From NCBI RefSeq assembly GCF_041296385.1, contig NC_091014.1:48316078-48380077 (forward strand): a stretch of DNA of 64,000 nt, given 5' to 3'. Positions 35,233 through 46,332 of this stretch are shown here, piece after piece (position 1 is the stretch's first letter; each line of letters begins with the position of its first letter). The notes under the pieces are model-generated. The model was given only the letters and a program-made list of their open reading frames with translations. It was not told the DNA's origin and did not search any database. This DNA comes from Aphelocoma coerulescens. Lineage: Eukaryota; Chordata; Aves; Passeriformes; Corvidae. The position numbers were made by a program, and so were the translations under genes.

Positions 35233-36887
35233 TTGAGAAAACCACAAAGCCAGGAGCTCCAGGGACACTCACCATGTGAAAGGCAGGCCAAGTTGAGCAC
35301 GATACAGTTAAAACCTTGCTCCCTCTTCTTCTTTCTGCTTGGAACTCGCCGCCGCCCAATGCCCCATTTCTGGCTCCAACTAGGGTTATGGTCGTGGTAA
35401 CACCTAGTGTTAGGGTTTGAGAAATCCACAAAGCCAGGAGCTCCGGGGATACTCAGCATGTGAAAGGCAGGCCAAGCTTATCGCAGCACAAGCAAAACCT
35501 TGCTCCCTCTTCTTCATTCTTCTTGGAACTTGCCACAGCCCAATGCCCGATTTTTGGCTCAATCTAGGGTTAGGGTTACGCCTAGGGTTAGGCTTGAGAA
35601 AACCACAAAGCCAGGAGCTCCAGGGACACTCACCATGCGAAAGGCAGGCCAAGTTGAGCACGATACAGTTAAAACCTTGCTCCCTCTTCTTCTTTCTGCT
35701 TGGAACTCGCCGTCGCCCAATGCCCCATTTCTGGCTCAAACTAGGTTATGGTTATGGTTACACCGAGTGTTAGGGTTTGAGAAATCCACAAAGCCAGGAG
35801 CTCCAGGGATACTCAGCATGCGAAAGGCAGGCCAAGCTTATCGCAGCACAGCCAAAACCTTGCTCCCACTTCTTCATTCTTCTTGGAAGTCGCCACAACC
35901 CAATGCCTGATTTCTGGCTCAATCTAGGGTTAGGGTTAGGGTTAGGGTTACGCCTAGGGTTAGGCTTGAGAAAACCACAAAGCCAGGAGCTCCAGAGATA
36001 CTCCCCATGCGAAAGGCAGGCCAAGCTTATCGCAGCACAGCCAAAACCTTGCTCCCACTTCTTCATTCTTCTTGGAATTTGATACAGCCCAATGCCCGAT
36101 TTCTGGCTCAAACTAGGGTTAGGGTTACGCCTAGGGTTAGGCTTGAGAAAACCACAAAGCCAGGAGCTCCAGGGACACTCACCATGCGAAAGGCAGGCCA
36201 AGTTGAGCACGATACAGTTAAAACCTTGCTCCCTCTTCTTCTTTCTGCTTGGAACGCGCCGTCGCCCAATGCCCCATTTCTGGCTCAAACTAGGTTATGG
36301 TTATGGTTACACCTAGTGTTAGGGTTTGAGAAATCCATAAAACCAGGAGCTCCAGGGATACTCAGCATGCGAAAGGCAGGCCAAGCTTATCGCAGCACAG
36401 CCAAAACCTTGCTCCCACTTCTTCATTCTTCTTGGAAGTCGCCACAACCCAATGCCTGATTTCTGGCTCAATCTAGGGTTAGGGTTAGGGTTGGGGTTAT
36501 GCCTAGGGTTAGGCTTGAGAAAACCACAAAGCCAGGAGCTCCAGGGACACTCACCATGTGAAAGGCAGGCCAAGTTGAGCACGATACAGTTAAAACCTTG
36601 CTCCCTCTTCCTCTTTCTGCTTGGAACTCACCGCCACCCAATGCCCCATTTCTGGCCCAAACTTCGGTTATGTTTATGGTTACACCTAGTGTTAGGATTT
36701 GAGAAATCCACAAAGCCAGGAGCTCCAGGGATACTCAGCATGCGAAAGGCAGGCCAAGCTTATCGCAGCGCAGCCAAAACCTTGCTCCCTCTTCTTCATT
36801 CTTCTTGGAAGTCGCCACAACCCAATGCCTGATTTCTGGCTCAAACTAGGGTTAGGGTTAGGGTTAGGGTTACGCCTAGGGTTAGGC
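35233..36887 (+). repeat. Start of the right-hand array domain
   Basis: Monomers start at 35233, 35417, 35594, 35777, 35966, 36143, 36326, 36515 and 36699. From 35417 to about 36.9 kb the stretch is repeated at +4360 bp (39777 onwards). It carries GAACGCGCCGTCGCC near 36252, a beta variant that recurs only further right. A TTGGGG variant inside the telomeric tail near 36491 is a single-base change from TTAGGG. Confidence 0.82.
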
Positions 36888-37771
36888 TTGAGAAACCCAC
36901 AAAGCCAGGAGCTCCAGGGATACTCACCATGCGAAAGGCAGGCCAAGCTTATCGCAGCACAGCCAAAACCTTGCTCCCACTTCTTCATTCTTATTGGAAT
37001 TCACCACAGCCCAATGCCCGATTTCTGGCTCAAACTAGGGTTAGGGTTACGCCTAGGGTAAGCATTGAGAAAACCACAAAGCCAGGAGCTCCAGGGATAC
37101 TCCCCATGCGAAAGGCAGGCCAAGCTTATCGCAGCACAGCCAAAACCTTGCTCCCACTTCTTCATTCTTATTGGAATTCACCACAGCCCAATGCCCGATT
37201 TCTGGCTCAAACTAGGGTTAGGGTTACGCCTAGGGTTAGGCTTGAGAAAACCACAAAGCCAGGAGCTCCAGGGATACTCCCCATGCGAAAGGCAGGCCAA
37301 GCTTATCGCAGCACAGCCAAAACCTTGCTCCCTCTTCTTCATTCTTATTGGAATTCACCACAGCCCAATGCCCGATTTCTGGCTCAAACTAGGGTTAGGG
37401 TTACGCCTAGGGTAAGGTTTGAGAAAACCACAAAGCCAGGAGCTCCAGGGATACTCCCCATGCGAAAGGCAGGCCAAGCTTATCGCAGCACAGCCAAAAC
37501 CTTGCTCCCACTTCTTCATTCTTATTGGAATTCACCACAGCCCAATGCCTGATTTCTGGCTCAAACTAGGCTTAGGGTTACGCCTAGGGTAAGGCTTGAG
37601 AAAACCACAAAGCCAGGAGATCCAGGGACACTCCCATGCGAAAGGCAGGCCAAGCTTATCGCAGCACAGCCAAAACCTTGCTCCCTCTTCTTCATTCTTC
37701 TTGGAACTTGCCACAGCCCAATGCCCGATTTCTGGCTCAATCTAGGGTTAGGGTTACGCCTAGGGTAAGGT
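36888..37771 (+). repeat. Run of five consecutive short alpha monomers (177-bp ladder)
   Basis: Monomers at 36888, 37065, 37242, 37419 and 37596 are all short alpha, spaced 177, 177, 177, 177 and 176 bp, with no beta between them. Elsewhere in the window alpha usually comes singly or in pairs. The junctions differ (GGGTAAGCATTGAG, GGGTTAGGCTTGAG, GGGTAAGGTTTGAG, GGGTAAGGCTTGAG), so this is not one unit copied four times exactly. The last monomer has a 1 bp deletion in the C run (CACTCCCATGCG near 37630). Confidence 0.9.
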
Positions 37772-40700
37772 TTGAGAAAACCACAAAGCCAGGAGCTCCA
37801 GGGACACTCACCATGCGAAAGGCAGGCCAAGTTGAGCACGATACAGTTAAAACCTTGCTCCCTCTTCTTCTTTCTGCTTGGAACTCACCGCCGCCCAATG
37901 CCCCATTTCTGGCTCAAACTCGGTTATGGTTATGGTTACACCTAGTGTTAGGATTTGAGAAATCCACAAAGCCAGGAGCTCCAGGGATACTCCCCATGCG
38001 AAAGGCAGGCCAAGCTGATCGCAGCACAGCCAAAACCTTGCTCCCACTTCTTCATTCTTATTGGAATTCACCACAGCCCAATGCCCGATTTCTGGCTCAA
38101 ACTAGGGTTAGGGTTACGCCTAGGGTTAGGCTTGAGAAAACCACAAAGCCAGGAGCTCCAGGGACACCCACCATGTGAAAGGCAGGCCAAGTTGAGCACG
38201 ATACAGTTAAAACCTTGCTCCCTCTTCTTCTTTCTGCTTGGAACTCGCTGCCGCCCAATGCCCCATTTCTGGCTCAAAATAGGCTTATGGTCGTGGTTAC
38301 ACCTAGTGTTAGGCTTTGAGAAATCCACAAAGCCAGGAGCTCCAGGGATACTCCCCATGCGAAAGGCAGGCCAAGCTTATCGCAGCACAGCCAAAACCTT
38401 GCTCCCACTTCTTCATTCTTATTGGAATTCACCACAGCCCAATGCCCGATTTCTGGCTCAATCTAGGGTTAGGGTTACGCCTAGGGTTAGGCTTGAGAAA
38501 ACCACAAAGCCAGGAGCTCCAGGGACACTCACCATGCGAAAGGCAGGCCAAGTTGAGCACGATACAGTTAAAACCTTGCTCCCTCTTCTTCTTTCTGCTT
38601 GGAACTTGCCGCCGCCCAATGCCCCATTTCTGGCCCTAACTTCGGTTATGTTTATGGTTACACCTAGTGTTAGGATTTGAGAAATCCACAAAGCCAGGAG
38701 CTCCAGGGATACTCCCCATGCGAAAGGCAGGCCAAGCTTATCGCAGCACAGCCAAAACCTTGCTCCCACTTCTTCATTCTTCTTGGAAGTCGCCACAACC
38801 CAATGCCTGATTTCTGGCTCAAACTAGGGTTAGGGTTAGGGTTAGGGTTATGCCTAGGGTAAGGTTTGAGAAAACCACAAAGCCAGGAGCTCCAGGGACA
38901 CTCACCATGTGAAAGGCAGGCCAAGTTGAGCACGATACAGTTAAAACCTTGCTCCCTCTTCTTCTTTCTGCTTGGAACTCGCCGCCGCCCAATGCCCCAT
39001 TTCTGGCTCCAACTAGGATTATGGTCGTGGTTACACCTAGTGTTAGGGTTTGAGAAATCCACAAAGCCAGGAGCTCCAGGGATACTCAGCATGCGAAAGG
39101 CAGGCCAAGCTTATCGCAGCACAGCCAAAACCTTGCTCCCACTTCTTCATTCTTCTTGGAAGTCGCCACAACCCAATGCCCCATTTCTGGCTCAATCTAG
39201 GGTTAGGGTTAGGGTTAGGGTTACGCCTAGGGTTAGGCTTGAGAAACCCACAAAGCCAGGAGCTCCAGGGATACTCCCCATGCGAAAGGCAGGCCAAGCT
39301 GATCGCAGCACAGCCAAAACCTTGCTCCCACTTCTTCATTCTTATTGGAATTCACCACAGCCCAATGCCCGATTTCTGGCTCAAACTAGGGTTAGGGTTA
39401 CGCCTAGGGTTAGGCTTGAGAAAACCACAAAGCCAGGAGCTCCAGGGATACTCCCCATGCGAAAGGCAGGCCAAGCTGATCGCAGCACAGCCAAAACCTT
39501 GCTCCCACTTCTTCATTCTTATTGGAATTCACCACAGCCCAATGCCCGATTTCTGGCTCAAACTAGGGTTAGGGTTACGCCTAGGGTTAGGCTTGAGAAA
39601 ACCACAAAGCCAGGAGCTCCAGGGACACCCACCATGCGAAAGGCAGGCCAAGTTGAGCACGATACAGTTAAAACCTTGCTCCCTCTTCTTCTTTCTGCTT
39701 GGAACTCGCTGCCGCCCAATGCCCCATTTCTGGCTCAAAATAGGGTTATGGTCGTGGTTACACCTAGTGTTAGGGTTTGAGAAATCCACAAAGCCAGGAG
39801 CTCCAGGGATACTCCCCATGCGAAAGGCAGGCCAAGCTTATCGCAGCACAAGCAAAACCTTGCTCCCTCTTCTTCATTCTTCTTGGAACTTGCCACAGCC
39901 CAATGCCCGATTTCTGGCTCAAACTAGGGTTAGGGTTACGCCTAGGGTTAGGCTTGAGAAAACCACAAAGCCAGGAGCTCCAGGGACACTCACCATGCGA
40001 AAGGCAGGCCAAGTTGAGCACGATACAGTTAAAACCTTGCTCCCTCTTCTTCTTTCTGCTTGGAACTCGCCGTCGCCCAATGCCCCATTTCTGGCTCAAA
40101 CTAGGTTATGGTTATGGTTACACCGAGTGTTAGGGTTTGAGAAATCCACAAAGCCAGGAGCTCCAGGGATACTCAGCATGCGAAAGGCAGGCCAAGCTTA
40201 TCGCAGCACAGCCAAAACCTTGCTCCCACTTCTTCATTCTTCTTGGAAGTCGCCACAACCCAATGCCTGATTTCTGGCTCAATCTAGGGTTAGGGTTAGG
40301 GTTAGGGTTACGCCTAGGGTTAGGCTTGAGAAAACCACAAAGCCAGGAGCTCCAGAGATACTCCCCATGCGAAAGGCAGGCCAAGCTTATCGCAGCACAG
40401 CCAAAACCTTGCTCCCACTTCTTCATTCTTCTTGGAATTTGATACAGCCCAATGCCCGATTTCTGGCTCAATCTAGGGTTAGGGTTACGCCTAGGGTTAG
40501 GCTTGAGAAATCCACAAAGTCAGGAGCTCCAGGGACACTCACCATGCGAAAGGCAGGCCAAGTTGAGCACGATACAGTTAAAACCTTGCTCCCTCTTCTT
40601 CTTTCTGCTTGGAACGCGCCGTCGCCCAATGCCCCATTTCTGGCTCAAACTAGGTTATGGTTATGGTTACACCTAGTGTTAGGGTTTGAGAAATCCATAA

Positions 40701-42334
40701 AACCAGGAGCTCCAGGGATACTCAGCATGCGAAAGGCAGGCCAAGCTTATCGCAGCACAGCCAAAACCTTGCTCCCACTTCTTCATTCTTCTTGGAAGTC
40801 GCCACAACCCAATGCCTGATTTCTGGCTCAATCTAGGGTTAGGGTTAGGGTTAGGGTTATGCCTAGGGTTAGGCTTGAGAAAACCACAAAGCCAGGAGCT
40901 CCAGGGACACTCACCATGTGAAAGGCAGGCCAAGTTGAGCACGATACAGTTAAAACCTTGCTCCCTCTTCCTCTTTCTGCTTGGAACTCACCGCCACCCA
41001 ATGTCCCATTTCTGGCCCAAACTTCGGTTATGTTTATGGTTACACCTAGTGTTAGGATTTGAGAAATCCACAAAGCCAGGAGCTCCAGGGATACTCAGCA
41101 TGCGAAAGGCAGGCCAAGCTTATCGCAGCACAGCCAAAACCTTGCTCCCTCTTCTTCATTCTTCTTGGAAGTCGCCACAACCCAATGCCTGATTTCTGGC
41201 TCAATCTAGGGTTAGGGTTAGGGTTAGGGTTACGCCTAGGGTTAGGCTTGAGAAACCCACAAAGCCAGGAGCTCCAGGGATACTCCCCATGCGAAAGGCA
41301 GGCCAAGCTTATCGCAGCACAGCCAAAACCTTGCTCCCACTTCTTCATTCTTATTGGAATTCACCACAGCCCAATGCCCGATTTCTGGCTCAAACTAGGG
41401 TTAGGGTTACGCCTAGGGTAAGGTTTGAGAAAACCACAAAGCCAGGAGCTCCAGGGATACTCCCCATGCGAAAGGCAGGCCAAGCTTATCGCAGCACAGC
41501 CAAAACCTTGCTCCCACTTCTTCATTCTTATTGGAATTCACCACAGCCCAATGCCCGATTTCTGGCTCAAACTAGGGTTAGGGTTACGCCTAGGGTTAGG
41601 CTTGAGAAAACCACAAAGCCAGGAGCTCCAGGGACACTCACCATGCGAAAGGCAGGCCAAGTTGAGCACGATACAGTTAAAACCTTGCTCCCTCTTCTTC
41701 TTTCTGCTTGGAACTTGCCGCCGCCCAATGCCCCATTTCTGGCCCTAACTTCGGTTATGTTTATGGTTACACCTAGTGTTAGGATTTGAGAAATCCACAA
41801 AGCCAGGAGCCCAAGGGATACTCAGCATGCAAAAGGCAGGCCAAGCTTATCGCAGCACAGCCAAAACCTTGCTCCCACTTCTTCATTCTTCTTGGAAGTC
41901 GCCACAACCCAATGCCTGATTTCTGGCTCAAACTAGGGTTAGGGTTAGGGTTAGGGTTATGCCTAGGGTAAGGTTTGAGAAAACCACAAAGCCAGGAGCT
42001 CCAGGGACACTCCCCATGCGAAAGGCAGGCCAAGCTTATCGCAGCACAGCCAAAACCTTGCTCCCTCTTCTTCATTCTTATTGGAACTTGCCACAGCCCA
42101 ATGCCCGATTTCTGGCTCAAACTAGGGTTAGGGTTACGCCTAGGGTAATGTTTGAGAAAACCACAAAGCCAGGAGCTCCAGGGACACTCACCATGCGAAA
42201 GGCAGGCCAAGTTGAGCACGATACAGTTAAAACCTTGCTCCCTCTTCTTCTTTCTGCTTGGAACTCACCGTCGCCCAATGCCCCATTTCTGGCTCAAACT
42301 AGGTTATGCTTATGGTTACACCTAGTGTTAGGAC
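37772..42334 (+). repeat. Right-hand domain, mixed alpha/beta array
   Basis: Monomers start at 37772, 37955, 38132, 38316, 38493, 38677, 38866, 39050, 39239, 39416, 39593, 39777, 39954, 40137, 40326, 40503, 40686, 40875, 41059, 41248, 41425, 41602, 41786, 41975 and 42152. Diagnostic variants first seen in or near this part are AGCTGATCGC (near 38014), CCCTAACTTCGG (near 38634) and the GGGTAAGGTTTG junction. Segments are shared with other places: 39777 to about 40.9 kb at +6007 bp, 38866 to about 39.3 kb at +6184 bp, and 41059-41.5 kb at +2186 bp. No single HOR period covers the whole stretch. Confidence 0.82.
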
Positions 42335-43760
42335 TTGAGAAATCCACAAAGCCAGGAGCTCCAGGGATACTCCCCATGCGAAAGGCAGGCCAAGCTTATC
42401 GCAGCACAGCCAAAACCTTGCTCCCACTTCTTCATTCTTCTTGGAATTTGATACAGCCCAATGCCCGATTTCTGGCTCAATCTAGGGTTAGGGTTACGCC
42501 TAGGGTTAGGCTTGAGAAAACCACAAAGCCAGGAGCTCCAGGGACACTCACCATGCGAAAGGCAGGCCAAGTTGAGCACGATACAGTTAAAACCTTGCTC
42601 CCTCTTCTTCTTTCTGCTTGGAACGCGCCGTCGCCCAATGCCCCATTTCTGGCTCAAACTAGGTTATGGTTATGGTTACACCTAGTGTTAGGGTTTGAGA
42701 AATCCATAAAACCAGGAGCTCCAGGGATACTCAGCATGCGAAAGGCAGGCCAAGCTTATCGCAGCACAGCCAAAACCTTGCTCCCACTTCTTCATTCTTC
42801 TTGGAAGTCGCCACAACCCAATGCCTGATTTCTGGCTCAATCTAGGGTTAGGGTTAGGGTTAGGGTTATGCCTAGGGTTAGGCTTGAGAAAACCACAAAG
42901 CCAGGAGCTCCAGGGATACTCCCCATGCGAAAGGCAGGCCAAGCTTATCGCAGCACAGCCAAAACCTTGCTCTCACTTCTTCATTCTTCTTGGGATTCAC
43001 CACAGCCCAATGCCCGATTTCTGGCTCAAACTAGGGTTAGGGTTATGCCTAGGGTTAGGCTTGAAAAAACCACAAAGCCAGGAGCTCCAGGGACACTCAC
43101 CATGTGAAAGGCAGGCCAAGTTGAGCACGATACAGTTAAAACCTTGCTCCCTCTTCCTCTTTCTGCTTGGAACTCACCGCCACCCAATGTCCCATTTCTG
43201 GCCCAAACTTCGGTTATGTTTATGGTTACACCTAGTGTTAGGATTTGAGAAATCCACAAAGCCAGGAGCTCCAGGGATACTCAGCATGCGAAAGGCAGGC
43301 CAAGCTTATCGCAGCACAGCCAAAACCTTGCTCCCTCTTCTTCATTCTTCTTGGAAGTCGCCACAACCCAATGCCTGATTTCTGGCTCAATCTAGGGTTA
43401 GGGTTAGGGTTAGGGTTACGCCTAGGGTTAGGCTTGAGAAAACCACAAAGCCAGGAGCTCCAGGGATACTCCCCATGCGAAAGGCAGGCCAAGCTTATCG
43501 CTGCACAGCCAAAACCTTGCTCCCACTTCTTCATTCTTATTGGAATTCACCACAGCCCAATGCCCGATTTCTGGCTCAAACTAGGGTTAGGGTTACGCCT
43601 AGGGTAAGGTTTGAGAAAACCACAAAGCCAGGAGCTCCAGGGATACTCCCCATGCGAAAGGCAGGCCAAGCTTATCGCAGCACAGCCAAAACCTTGCTCC
43701 CACTTCTTCATTCTTATTGGAATTCACCACAGCCCAATGCCCGATTTCTGGCTCAAACTA
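42335..43760 (+). repeat. Segmental duplication, copy A (partner at +3998 bp)
   Basis: The monomers at 42335, 42512, 42695, 42884, 43061, 43245, 43434 and 43611 match those starting at 46333, in the same order and with the same lengths. Shared private variants include TTGAAAAAACC near 43062, CCCAATGTCCC near 43185 and GAACGCGCCGTCGCC near 42621. Homology ends inside the 43611 monomer, whose downstream neighbour is a beta here but an alpha with GGAGATCC in the partner. Confidence 0.83.
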
Positions 43761-46332
43761 GGGTTAGGGTTACGCCTAGGGTTAGGCTTGAGAAAACCAC
43801 AAAGCCAGGAGCTCCAGGGACACTCACCATGCGAAAGGCAGGCCAAGTTGAGCACGATACAGTTAAAACCTTGCTCCCTCTTCTTCTTTCTGCTTGGAAC
43901 TCACCGCCGCCCAATGCCCATTTCTGGCTCAAACTAGGTTATGGTTATGGTTACACCTAGTGTTAGGATTTGAGAAATCCACAAAGCCAGGAGCTCCAGG
44001 GATACTCAGCATGCGAAAGGCAGGCCAAGCTTATCGCAGCACAGCCAAAACCTTGCTCCCACTTCTTCATTCTTATTGGAATTCACCACAGCCCAATGCC
44101 CGATTTCTGGCTCAAACTAGGGTTAGGGTTACGCCTAGGGTAAGGTTTGAGAAAACCACAAAGCCAGGAGCTCCAGGGATACTCCCCATGCGAAAGGCAG
44201 GCCAAGCTTATCGCAGCACAGCCAAAACCTTGCTCCCACTTCTTCATTCTTATTGGAATTCACCACAGCCCAATGCCTGATTTCTGGCTCAAACTAGGCT
44301 TAGGGTTACGCCTAGGGTTAGGCTTGAGAAAACCACAAAGCCAGGAGATCCAGGGACACTCCCATGCGAAAGGCAGGCCAAGCTTATCGCAGCACAGCCA
44401 AAACCTTGCTCCCTCTTCTTCATTCTTCTTGGAACTTGCCACAGCCCAATGCCCGATTTCTGGCTCAATCTAGGGTTAGGGTTACGCCTAGGGTTAGGCT
44501 TGAGAAAACCACAAAGCCAGGAGCTCCAGGGATACTCCCCATGCGAAAGGCAGGCCAAGCTTATCGCAGCACAGCCAAAACCTTGCTCCCACTTCTTCAT
44601 TCTTATTGGAATTCACCACAGCCCAATGCCCGATTTCTGGCTCAAACTAGGGTTAGGGTTACGCCTAGGGTTAGGCTTGAGAAAACCACAAAGCCAGGAG
44701 CTCCAGGGACACTCACCATGCGAAAGGCAGGCCAAGTTGAGCACGATACAGTTAAAACCTTGCTCCCTCTTCTTCTTTCTGCTTGGAACTTGCCGCCGCC
44801 CAATGCCCCATTTCTGGCCCTAACTTCGGTTATGTTTATGGTTACACCTAGTGTTAGGATTTGAGAAATCCACAAAGCCAGGAGCTCCAGGGATACTCAG
44901 CATGCGAAAGGCAGGCCAAGCTTATCGCAGCACAGCCAAAACCTTGCTCCCTCTTCTTCATTCTTCTTGGAAGTCGCCACAACCCAATGCCTGATTTCTG
45001 GCTCAAACTAGGGTTAGGGTTAGGGTTAGGGTTATGCCTAGGGTAAGGTTTGAGAAAACCACAAAGCCAGGAGCTCCAGGGACACTCACCATGTGAAAGG
45101 CAGGCCAAGTTGAGCACGATACAGTTAAAACCTTGCTCCCTCTTCTTCTTTCTGCTTGGAACTCGCCGCCGCCCAATGCCCCATTTCTGGCTCCAACTAG
45201 GATTATGGTCGTGGTTACACCTAGTGTTAGGGTTTGAGAAATCCACAAAGCCAGGAGCTCCAGGGATACTCAGCATGCGAAAGGCAGGCCAAGCTTATCG
45301 CAGCACAGCCAAAACCTTGCTCCCACTTCTTCATTCTTCTTGGAAGTCGCCACAACCCAATGCCTGATTTCTGGCTCAATCTAGGGTTAGGGTTAGGGTT
45401 AGGGTTATGCCTAGGGTTAGGCTTGAGAAACCCACAAAGCCAGGAGCTCCAGGGATACTCCCCATGCGAAAGGCAGGCCAAGCTGATCGCAGCACAGCCA
45501 AAACCTTGCTCCCACTTCTTCATTCTTATTGGAATTCACCACAGCCCAATGCCCGATTTCTGGCTCAAACTAGGGTTAGGGTTACGCCTAGGGTTAGGCT
45601 TGAGAAAACCACAAAGTCAGGAGCTCCAGGGACACCCACCATGCTAAAGGCAGGCCAAGTTGAGCACGATACAGTTAAAACCTTGCTCCCTCTTCTTCTT
45701 TCTGCTTGGAACTCGCTGCCGCCCAATGCCCCATTTCTGGCTCAAAATAGGGTTATGGTCGTGGTTACACCTAGTGTTAGGGTTTGAGAAATCCACAAAG
45801 CCAGGAGCTCCAGGGATACTCCCCATGCGAAAGGCAGGCCAAGCTTATCGCAGCACAAGCAAAACCTTGCTCCCTCTTCTTCATTCTTCTTGGAACTTGC
45901 CACAGCCCAATGCCCGATTTCTGGCTCAATCTAGGGTTAGGGTTACGCCTAGGGTTAGGCTTGAGAAAACCACAAAGCCAGGAGCTCCAGGGACACTCAC
46001 CATGCGAAAGGCAGGCCAAGTTGAGCACGATACAGTTAAAACCTTGCTCCCTCTTCTTCTTTCTGCTTGGAACTCGCCGTCGCCCAATGCCCCATTTCTG
46101 GCTCAAACTAGGTTATGGTTATGGTTACACCGAGTGTTAGGGTTTGAGAAATCCACAAAGCCAGGAGCTCCAGGGATACTCAGGATGCGAAAGGCAGGCC
46201 AAGCTTATCGCAGCACAGCCAAAACCTTGCTCCCACTTCTTCATTCTTCTTGGAAGTCGCCACAACCCAATGCCTGATTTCTGGCTCAATCTAGGGTTAG
46301 GGTTAGGGTTAGGGTTACGCCTAGGGTTAGGC
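43761..46332 (+). repeat. Right-hand domain, alpha-rich segment
   Basis: Monomers start at 43788, 43970, 44147, 44324, 44500, 44677, 44861, 45050, 45234, 45423, 45600, 45784, 45961 and 46144. Two indels stand out. The 43788 beta is 182 bp because of a lost C in CAATGCCCATTTCTGG near 43917. The 44324 alpha is 176 bp with the same CTCCCATG deletion as near 37630, plus GGAGATCC. AAAGTCAGG and ATGCTAAAGG near 45615-45650 are further substitutions. Confidence 0.8.

Noticed and set aside
39050..40270. Long open reading frames as protein-coding genes
   Set aside because: They overlap on both strands and in several frames, are periodic with the satellite monomer, mostly begin at the non-ATG codon in TTGAGAAA, and change only with repeat variants. 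No domain, signal peptide or codon bias is visible.
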